Notes under the pieces: generated by a model
Databases searched by the model: none
What the model saw: only the letters and a program-made list of their open reading frames with translations
Told to the model about the DNA's origin: nothing
Shown here: piece after piece, positions 59,023 through 64,000 of the stretch
How the letters are laid out: each line of letters begins with the position of its first letter
How positions within the stretch are numbered: position 1 is the stretch's first letter
NCBI GenBank assembly: GCA_035758825.1
Contig: DASTWA010000009.1
Coordinates: 1 to 64,000 of the forward strand
Source: JARIHD01 sp035758825
GTDB lineage: Bacteria > Patescibacteriota > Saccharimonadia > Saccharimonadales > UBA4665
Direction of reading: 5' to 3'
DNA: 64,000 nucleotides
Made by a program: the position numbers and the translations under genes

Positions 59023-59610
59023 ATGCTATCGCACGTGAAACTTGCACGTGTTAATACTTTATTGCTAGCCGCAATCTTAGCAATTAATGGCTATATCGTA
59101 TTGGTTCCTGTCATACCCAAGATTATTTTCTGGACACAGCAACACGACACACGGCGCATCCAAAGACTGGAGGCGGCCATTACCCATCCCCCCATAAAGG
59201 AAGAACGACCCCGGGACAACCGGCTGGTCATACCCACTATGGTTTTTGACGAGTCCATCCACGAAGGCCATAGCGAGCGTACCCTCCGGCAAGGTCTTTG
59301 GCGCCGCCCCCAAACAAGCACGCCAGACCAAGGGGGCAACACCGTCCTCGCCGGGCACCGTTTAACCTACAGCAACCCGCGCGGAACGTTATACAATCTC
59401 GATAAAGTCCGCGTTGGCGACGATATAGCACTGTGGTGGGAGGGCAAGCGATACCACTACCAAGTAAGCGAATCCAGAGTAGTAGCCGCGAGCGAAACGA
59501 GCGTCGAAGAGCCTACCAAAAACAGCCGGCTGACAATTTACACCTGTACGCCCCTATGGATGCCAAAAGACAGGCTGGTCGTAATTGCAGAGCTAAAGGA
59601 CATACAATGA
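59023..59610 (+). CDS. Sortase transpeptidase
   Basis: The 195-aa protein has an N-terminal membrane helix (residues ~11-31) and a sortase beta-barrel with NTVLAGHR (His 112), LTIYTCTPLWM (Cys 175) and KDRLVVIAEL (Arg 184), the catalytic triad. It resembles class D/E sortases. It attaches surface proteins to the cell wall or polymerises them. AAAGGT lies 8 nt before the ATG. A sorting-signal protein lies convergent just downstream. Confidence 0.93.
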   Translation: MLSHVKLARVNTLLLAAILAINGYIVLVPVIPKIIFWTQQHDTRRIQRLEAAITHPPIKEERPRDNRLVIPTMVFDESIHEGHSERTLRQGLWRRPQTSTPDQGGNTVLAGHRLTYSNPRGTLYNLDKVRVGDDIALWWEGKRYHYQVSESRVVAASETSVEEPTKNSRLTIYTCTPLWMPKDRLVVIAELKDIQ

Positions 59611-59711
59611 GCGAAAAAATAAAATTCGTCATCTTGCTTGCTCTGCTTATAGCCAGCCTTGCCCTCCTCTGGCTGGCAAACAATTCGGCGAACGACGTTA
59701 TCTTTAACTAA
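59607..59711 (+). CDS. 34-aa single-helix membrane peptide
   Basis: The ATG overlaps the sortase stop (ATGA). The peptide is a short charged start, one hydrophobic helix (FVILLALLIASLALLWLA) and a polar tail. Coupling to the sortase suggests a small accessory membrane subunit, but its function is unknown. Confidence 0.55.
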   Translation: MSEKIKFVILLALLIASLALLWLANNSANDVIFN

Positions 59712-60016
59712 TCGTCTTGTCGTGGACGTTCGGTGGCGGCGCCAGCCTCCTCGGTAGTCTGCAGCACTTCTTGCACGACCGGTTTCCTGCGCCAAATACG
59801 CACAATGAGGCTTACAAAGATGATAAAGCATGCCAGCGTGATGATCGCGGCTACGGCGATACCAGTGTCCGTTAGCCCGGAGCCCGAAGGACTACCGGTT
59901 ACGCTGCCCGCACTACACGTTCCAGCTTGCTGTTGCTCGGTCGTACAGGAATAGTTGCCTTCGCCATAAGCTCCTTCGCTGTAGGCTTGGCCGAAATAGA
60001 AAGAATAGTATTTCAT
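59708..60016 (-). CDS. Small surface protein with LxxTG-like sorting signal
   Basis: In this 102-aa protein the N-terminus is Tyr/Gly-rich (YYSFYFGQAYSEGAYGEGNY), followed by a Cys pair, a Ser/Gly linker, LTDTG (48-52), a hydrophobic helix (IAVAAIITLACFIIFVSLIV) and the basic tail RIWRRK. This is the order of a sortase sorting signal. A standard Sec signal peptide is not obvious. Its gene lies convergent with the sortase and overlaps the small peptide gene by 4 nt. It is the probable sortase substrate. Confidence 0.75.
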   Translation of the reverse strand: MKYYSFYFGQAYSEGAYGEGNYSCTTEQQQAGTCSAGSVTGSPSGSGLTDTGIAVAAIITLACFIIFVSLIVRIWRRKPVVQEVLQTTEEAGAATERPRQDD

Positions 60017-60097
60017 AAGTGGAAAGTCTTTACATTACTGATCACGCTTATGATATCATGAGGAAGGTTATTAGCGATAATATTAAGTGAGGGTCAT

Positions 60098-60313
60098 ATG
60101 TTTAGCCAATTTGGGTTCCTAAACCTCGGCGCACCAGAGCTTTTACTTATCTTTCTAATCGTGCTTTTGCTCTTCGGTGGCAAGAAAATCCCTGAGCTGG
60201 CACGTAGTGCAGGATCATCAGTCCGCGAACTCCGGAAAGGTTTGAGTGAAGGTGGCAATGAAAAGAACCAAAAGCAAACCAACGAGAAGGCACGCTCAGA
60301 CTCAGCCTCATAA
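60098..60313 (+). CDS. tatA: Twin-arginine translocase subunit TatA
   Basis: The 71-aa protein has an N-terminal helix (APELLLIFLIVLLLFGGKKIPELA), the FGxKK/PELAR hinge and amphipathic helix, then a polar tail. It forms the Tat pore with TatC. GAGGG lies ~5 nt before the ATG. Its 3' end overlaps tatC. Confidence 0.95.
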   Translation: MFSQFGFLNLGAPELLLIFLIVLLLFGGKKIPELARSAGSSVRELRKGLSEGGNEKNQKQTNEKARSDSAS

Positions 60314-61271
60314 GCAAGAGCCGACTAAACTTCCCTTTATTGCACACGTGTACGAACTGCGTAAACGGCTATTTTATATAGCCGTTTCAGTTGGTTTATT
60401 CGGTATTAGCGCTGCAGGCGTTCAGACGCAGCTCACCGATCTCCTGTTAAAACCAGCAAATGGCCAGCAGTTCATCTACACGTCACCGGGTGGTGGGTTT
60501 GATTTTGTCTTTAAGCTGTGCCTTTACACTGGCATTGCAATGAGCATCCCGGTCATTGTGTATCAGCTTGTCCGCTATCTTGACCCCCTGGTCAAAAAGC
60601 AGACAATGCATTTTATCGGCTGGCTGAGCATCTGGTCGGGCATCATGGCGGGAGCAGGCATTATCTTTGCTTATTACGTTGGCCTGCCTGCAGCGCTCAA
60701 CTTCTTATTGCATGGCTTTTCGAGCGAACAGATCAAGGCGCTCATAAACATCCAATCATACCTGTCGTTTGTTATGATCTATTTGCTTGGCTCTGCTCTG
60801 CTCTTCCAGATCCCGCTCATAATGATCTTCATTAACAAAATAAAACCATTGCAACCCAAAAAGCTCATGAAGCTCCAAAAATGGGTGTTTTTGATTGCCT
60901 TTATCCTGGGGGCAATAATCAGTCCTTCGCCGGATATCCGTAACCAGGCGCTCCTTAGCGGCCCGATTATCATTATGTACGAATTCAGCGTGGGCCTTAT
61001 CTGGTCCATAAACCGCAGACAGCGGAAGCCCAAAAAAGTTGTCGCCCTGCTCCAAAAAGATGCCGAGATTCAAGCCGAACGGCTGGCAAAATTCCAGCAG
61101 GCACAACAAATCTGGCAACAGGCCCTGCAAACCCAACCGGCACACAACAAACCAGCAGCCGCGACGACCATTCGGCGTGCTCCACTATCTGTACGTCCCA
61201 CCGGCCGCCCCAATAATTATTTACGCGACTTTAGCCGGCAGCCTCAACGACGATTCGTAAACCCCGCGTAA
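60258..61271 (+). CDS. tatC: Twin-arginine translocase subunit TatC
   Basis: The 337-aa protein has six membrane helices (residues ~40-260), the early HVYELRKRLFY motif that binds signal peptides, and LIAFILGAIISPSPD near helix 5. The N-terminal ~25 residues and C-terminal ~75 residues are basic extensions. The latter (Gln/Pro/Arg-rich) is unusual. ATG 60258 is used, overlapping tatA by 56 nt; a GTG at 60246 is an alternative. Confidence 0.93.
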   Translation: MKRTKSKPTRRHAQTQPHKQEPTKLPFIAHVYELRKRLFYIAVSVGLFGISAAGVQTQLTDLLLKPANGQQFIYTSPGGGFDFVFKLCLYTGIAMSIPVIVYQLVRYLDPLVKKQTMHFIGWLSIWSGIMAGAGIIFAYYVGLPAALNFLLHGFSSEQIKALINIQSYLSFVMIYLLGSALLFQIPLIMIFINKIKPLQPKKLMKLQKWVFLIAFILGAIISPSPDIRNQALLSGPIIIMYEFSVGLIWSINRRQRKPKKVVALLQKDAEIQAERLAKFQQAQQIWQQALQTQPAHNKPAAATTIRRAPLSVRPTGRPNNYLRDFSRQPQRRFVNPA

Positions 61272-61287
61272 CTAAGCAGGCTAATAT

Positions 61288-61317
61288 TTGACAAGCCGCT
61301 TTTGCTTGTCTTACAAT
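61288..61317 (+). promoter_or_regulatory. Promoter of the small Tat-signal-like gene
   Basis: TTGACA (61288-61293), 18 nt and TACAAT (61312-61317) form the promoter. The spacer begins and ends with a 7-bp inverted repeat (GACAAGC / GCTTGTC), which may be an operator or a weak tatC terminator. The leader is ~40 nt with a GAGGA ribosome binding site. Confidence 0.6.
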
Positions 61318-61364
61318 TCTCATAAGTTGCAAAAATAAAAATCTAAGTATAGAGGAAACAAAAG

Positions 61365-61559
61365 ATGCAAAAAATTTCCGACATCATGCAAAAAGAGATG
61401 ACTCGCAAAGAGTTCCTTGCAACACTTGGTTTTGGCGTTGCCACAATTTTTGGGTTCTCCTCCCTATTGCAGATGTTAGGCAAACAAAACCCGCTCCAGC
61501 AATCATCGCAGTATGGCTACGGCGGTGGCACTTATGGCGGCCACAAACCCCGTTCCTAA
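61365..61559 (+). CDS. Small protein with Tat-signal-like N-terminus
   Basis: In this 64-aa protein residues 12-40 read MTRKEFLATLGFGVATIFGF, a T-R-K-x-F-L pattern with one Arg replaced by Lys, followed by a moderately hydrophobic helix. The C-terminal 20 residues are Gly/Tyr-rich (YGYGGGTYGGH). It lies directly after tatA-tatC and could be an anchored Tat substrate. GAGGA precedes the ATG. Confidence 0.7.
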   Translation: MQKISDIMQKEMTRKEFLATLGFGVATIFGFSSLLQMLGKQNPLQQSSQYGYGGGTYGGHKPRS

Positions 61560-61604
61560 CCCACTGGCAGAGCGGCGCGTAACAGTACACATTACGCACG
61601 ACAC

Positions 61605-61638
61605 AAACAAAAGACCGGGTTCCCCCGGTCTTTTGTTT
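61605..61638. terminator. Bidirectional terminator between the small Tat-like gene and groEL
   Basis: A 15-bp stem with a 4-nt loop and T-runs on both strands serves both convergent genes. Confidence 0.85.
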
Positions 61639-61652
61639 TAGCCAAAGATGGG

Positions 61653-63299
61653 CTACATCATGCCCATGCCCCCCATGTCTGGGGCAGCAGAAGCTGACTT
61701 CTCTTCTGGGACCTCGACTACCAAGGCGCCCATCGTCATGCTGGTGCCGGCAATCGATACCGCATTAAGCAAGGCTTCCTTGGTTACACGGGCCGGGTCG
61801 ACTACGCCACTCGCCTTCATGTCTACGAGCTTAGTTGGGTCGTTGACATTGATACCGTGGCCAGGCTTGCCAGCCTTAACCTGCGGCAGCCACTCATCAG
61901 CGTTCAGGCCGGCGTTGGTTAACAGAATGCGGAATGGTTGCTCAAGCGCGTTCTTGAGGAGCATCTTACCGGCGGCAATTGCGGCGTCATCGTCATTCGA
62001 GGTAGCGATGGTCGACGACAGGTTGACCAGGGTTACGCCACCACCGGGCACAATACCTTCCGCCAAGGCAGCCTTGACGGCGGCGACAGCGTCATCGACG
62101 CGGAATTTCTTCTCTTCGATTTCGGTTTCGGTAGCGCCACCAACCTTGATAACGGCAACCTTGCCGCTAAGGGCGGCGCGTCGCTTTTCGAACTGCTCAC
62201 GGTCGTATTCGCTGCTAGCAGCCTCGACTTGAGCGCTGATTTGCTTGATGCGGGCCTGTACGTCGGCAGCAGAGCCGGAGCCTTCGATAATGGTTGTCTC
62301 GTCCTTGCCGACGATTACCTTGCGGGCAGTACCAACCATACTCAGGTCAGCATTTTCAAAATCAAAACCTTTGTCTTCGGTAATGACAGTCGCCCCTGTT
62401 AGAGTGGCGATGTCCTCAAGGATTTCCTTGCGACGGTCACCAAAAGCCGGAGCCTTGACGGCGACAGTGTTAAATACACCTTTCAGGCGGTTCAATACCA
62501 AGGTAGCCAACGCTTCACCTTCGAGATCTTCAGCGACAATCACCAGGTCTTTCTTGCCGGCTTGAGCAAGTTTCTCGAGGAGTGGCAGGAATTCCTGGAC
62601 TGAGCTGATCTTCTTGTCGGTCACTACAATCGCCGGCTTGTCATATACGGCTTCCATGCGGGCAGTGTCGGTAACCATCAGGGCGCTTACGAAACCGCGG
62701 TCAAAGGTAAAGCCCTCAACGACTTCGCTTTCCAGGGCCAGGGCCTGACCCTCTTCGACAGTAACAACGCCGTCGCGGCCGACCTTGTCCATAATATCAG
62801 CAATCAGCTGGCCAATCTCGGCGTCGCCGGCAGAGATAGTAGCTACCTCAGCGATACGCTTCTTGTTGGCAGCAATATCCTCACGCATGCCATCGAGTTT
62901 TTCCATAACATCGTGGGCGGCAGCCTCAAGGCCTTTGCGAAGGAGCATCGGATTGTGGCCGGCGGCAATCAGCTTATTGGCTTCGCTTAGGATGTTGTAG
63001 GTTAGGACGGTTACGGTCGTCGTACCGTCACCGGCGACGTCGTTCATCTTGGAGGCGGCTTGCTTAATCAGCTCGGCACCGACCTTGTAGCCCAAGGTCT
63101 CGTCGTCAACATCACCAATTTCAACGCCCTTCGCGACTGTTACGCCATCATGGGTGACAGTCGGAGCGCCGTAGCTCTTACTAATGACTACATTGCGGCC
63201 CTTAGGTCCCATGGTAGTCTTTACTGCGTCATACAGAATCTGAGCCCCGGCCAGCACACGGCGGCGGGCGTCATCATCATAAAATACTTTCTTTGCCAT
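61653..63299 (-). CDS. groL: Chaperonin GroEL
   Basis: The 548-aa chaperonin has equatorial, intermediate and apical domains: GPKGRNVVISKSYGAPTVTHDGVTVAK, AGDGTTTVTVL (ATP site), and the C-terminal Gly/Met tail GGMGMM. It forms the folding chamber with GroES. AAAGGGAG lies ahead of the ATG. It is transcribed from the CIRCE-controlled groES promoter. Confidence 0.98.
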   Translation of the reverse strand: MAKKVFYDDDARRRVLAGAQILYDAVKTTMGPKGRNVVISKSYGAPTVTHDGVTVAKGVEIGDVDDETLGYKVGAELIKQAASKMNDVAGDGTTTVTVLTYNILSEANKLIAAGHNPMLLRKGLEAAAHDVMEKLDGMREDIAANKKRIAEVATISAGDAEIGQLIADIMDKVGRDGVVTVEEGQALALESEVVEGFTFDRGFVSALMVTDTARMEAVYDKPAIVVTDKKISSVQEFLPLLEKLAQAGKKDLVIVAEDLEGEALATLVLNRLKGVFNTVAVKAPAFGDRRKEILEDIATLTGATVITEDKGFDFENADLSMVGTARKVIVGKDETTIIEGSGSAADVQARIKQISAQVEAASSEYDREQFEKRRAALSGKVAVIKVGGATETEIEEKKFRVDDAVAAVKAALAEGIVPGGGVTLVNLSSTIATSNDDDAAIAAGKMLLKNALEQPFRILLTNAGLNADEWLPQVKAGKPGHGINVNDPTKLVDMKASGVVDPARVTKEALLNAVSIAGTSMTMGALVVEVPEEKSASAAPDMGGMGMM

Positions 63300-63316
63300 A
63301 CTGATCTGCTCCCTTT

Positions 63317-63586
63317 CTACTTAACAATCGCAACAATATTTTTCTTGTATACAATTGTGTACTCGTCGCCGTCTACCTTGACGGTCGTGGCTTCGTACTC
63401 ATTCTTGTATAGGATACGGTCGCCGACTTTGACGCCCTCAACTTCTTTGCCAACAGCCACAACCTTAGCCACCTTTGGCTTTTCGGCTGCACCCCCTGGC
63501 AAATAAATACCGCTGGCGGTCTTGGTTTGTGGCTCTTCGGCCTGCGTGACCACATAGTCTGCGAGAGGTTGTACTTTGACACTCAT
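63317..63586 (-). CDS. groS: Co-chaperonin GroES
   Basis: The 89-aa GroES has VQPLADYVVTQAEEPQTKTASGIYLP (with the mobile loop), VVAVGKEVEGVKVGDRILY and the YTIVYKKNIVAIV C-terminus. GAGGAG lies 9 nt before the ATG. It caps GroEL. Confidence 0.97.
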   Translation of the reverse strand: MSVKVQPLADYVVTQAEEPQTKTASGIYLPGGAAEKPKVAKVVAVGKEVEGVKVGDRILYKNEYEATTVKVDGDEYTIVYKKNIVAIVK

Positions 63587-63630
63587 AGTTGTTAACTCCT
63601 CTTTTTATAACTGTTTTGAATGTAAGAGAG

Positions 63631-63688
63631 TTAGCACTCAACGATTGAAAGTGCCAACTCGTCAGCACTCACTATAGTCAAGCGCTAA
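63631..63688 (-). promoter_or_regulatory. Tandem CIRCE operators with groES promoter
   Basis: Two CIRCE elements (consensus TTAGCACTC-N9-GAGTGCTAA) lie 31 bp apart: 63631-63657 (TTAGCACTC, N9, AAGTGCCAA) and 63662-63688 (TCAGCACTC, N9, AAGCGCTAA). On the minus strand TTGACG-N17-TATAGT places the -10 inside the second element. HrcA would repress here. No hrcA gene lies in the window. Confidence 0.85.
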
Positions 63689-63735
63689 TTGCTCGTCAAG
63701 ACACAAGTGTTAACTCCGAAGTGCGGTCGCATCCT

Positions 63736-64000
63736 CTAGCTGTTTTTGCGTAAACGTTCCTTAAGCGCCTTACGGGCGGTGCCGAGTTCGTCCCATTTGT
63801 GTTCGACGACACGGTCTGGATTGTGGTCGTCTTGTTGTAAATGGCGCAACGCAGCCGCCTTGGGGCCGTTGCGGAGAATGTCCTTTTCGTGGCCCTTCCC
63901 GAGCAGTAGCAGCGTATCGCCTTTTTTGGCGCGCCCGACAGCGAACTTAATCGCCTCGGTACGGTCGTGTACCAAAAACAAATCTTTGTTGCGCTTTTTG
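63736..64000 (-). CDS. C-terminal part of a Mur ligase (MurE-like), cut by the window edge
   Basis: The open frame reaches the right edge; only the last ~87 residues are seen. It reads FLVHDRTEAIKFAVGRAKKG and TLLLLGKGHEKDI, the end of the C-terminal domain of MurE-type ligases, which add the third residue of the peptidoglycan peptide. The tail is shorter and more basic than in E. coli MurE. The start lies outside. Confidence 0.8.
   Translation of the reverse strand, partial: KKRNKDLFLVHDRTEAIKFAVGRAKKGDTLLLLGKGHEKDILRNGPKAAALRHLQQDDHNPDRVVEHKWDELGTARKALKERLRKNS

Overview
The window looks like a chromosomal segment of a Candidatus Saccharibacteria (TM7) or closely related Patescibacteria genome. 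The reasons are short, tightly packed genes, plain use of TGA as a stop codon (so not the UGA-glycine code of Gracilibacteria), a small housekeeping gene set mixed with lineage-restricted membrane and secreted proteins, and several core enzymes that have lost canonical residues. No rRNA, tRNA, CRISPR array or insertion sequence was recognised.

Layout. 1-4.5 kb: a secreted/membrane protein cut by the left edge, a small anchored protein, tlyA, and a beta-lactamase-fold cell-wall protein. 4.5-6.7 kb: efp, a small coiled protein, rpsR, ssb and rpsF behind one promoter. 6.7-9 kb: an adenosine-kinase-like gene and ahcY, which together recycle S-adenosylhomocysteine. 10-18 kb: ftsK, a candidate small RNA, rnj (RNase J), a family-4 uracil-DNA glycosylase, pnp and rpsO. 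18-31 kb: two phage-tail-like/beta-helix loci that share an N-terminal domain, truB, a degenerate DHH protein, rpsT, holA, mutM and small unknowns. 31-35.5 kb: a degenerate Nudix protein, a PPC-domain protein, a methyltransferase and polA.

35.55-39 kb holds the most unusual system: a translationally coupled five-gene operon behind a consensus promoter. It encodes a 64-aa hydrophobic precursor-like peptide, a PqqD-like/M50 metalloprotease fusion, an ABC ATPase, a polytopic permease and a small two-helix membrane protein. It resembles peptide-maturation/export (RiPP or bacteriocin) clusters of the Yyd type but has no radical-SAM gene.

39.6-48 kb: a P-type ATPase with altered ion-site residues, a squalene/phytoene synthase-like gene with a prenyl diphosphate synthase and a kinase, rpoD, and a dnaG whose zinc ligands are all replaced. 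48-58.4 kb: unknown proteins, an HAD phosphatase, orn, mscL, argS, a 109-nt near-perfect inverted repeat, a two-component system, a cupin and a phosphoglucose/phosphomannose isomerase. 58.4-64 kb: a sortase mini-locus, tatA-tatC with a Tat-like small protein, groEL-groES under tandem CIRCE operators, and the end of a Mur ligase.

A window-wide regulatory theme is that many genes that appear to begin a transcript have no Shine-Dalgarno sequence. Instead they carry a TATAAT-like hexamer 6-8 nt before the start codon, so their mRNAs are probably leaderless. Genes inside operons generally carry purine-rich ribosome binding sites.
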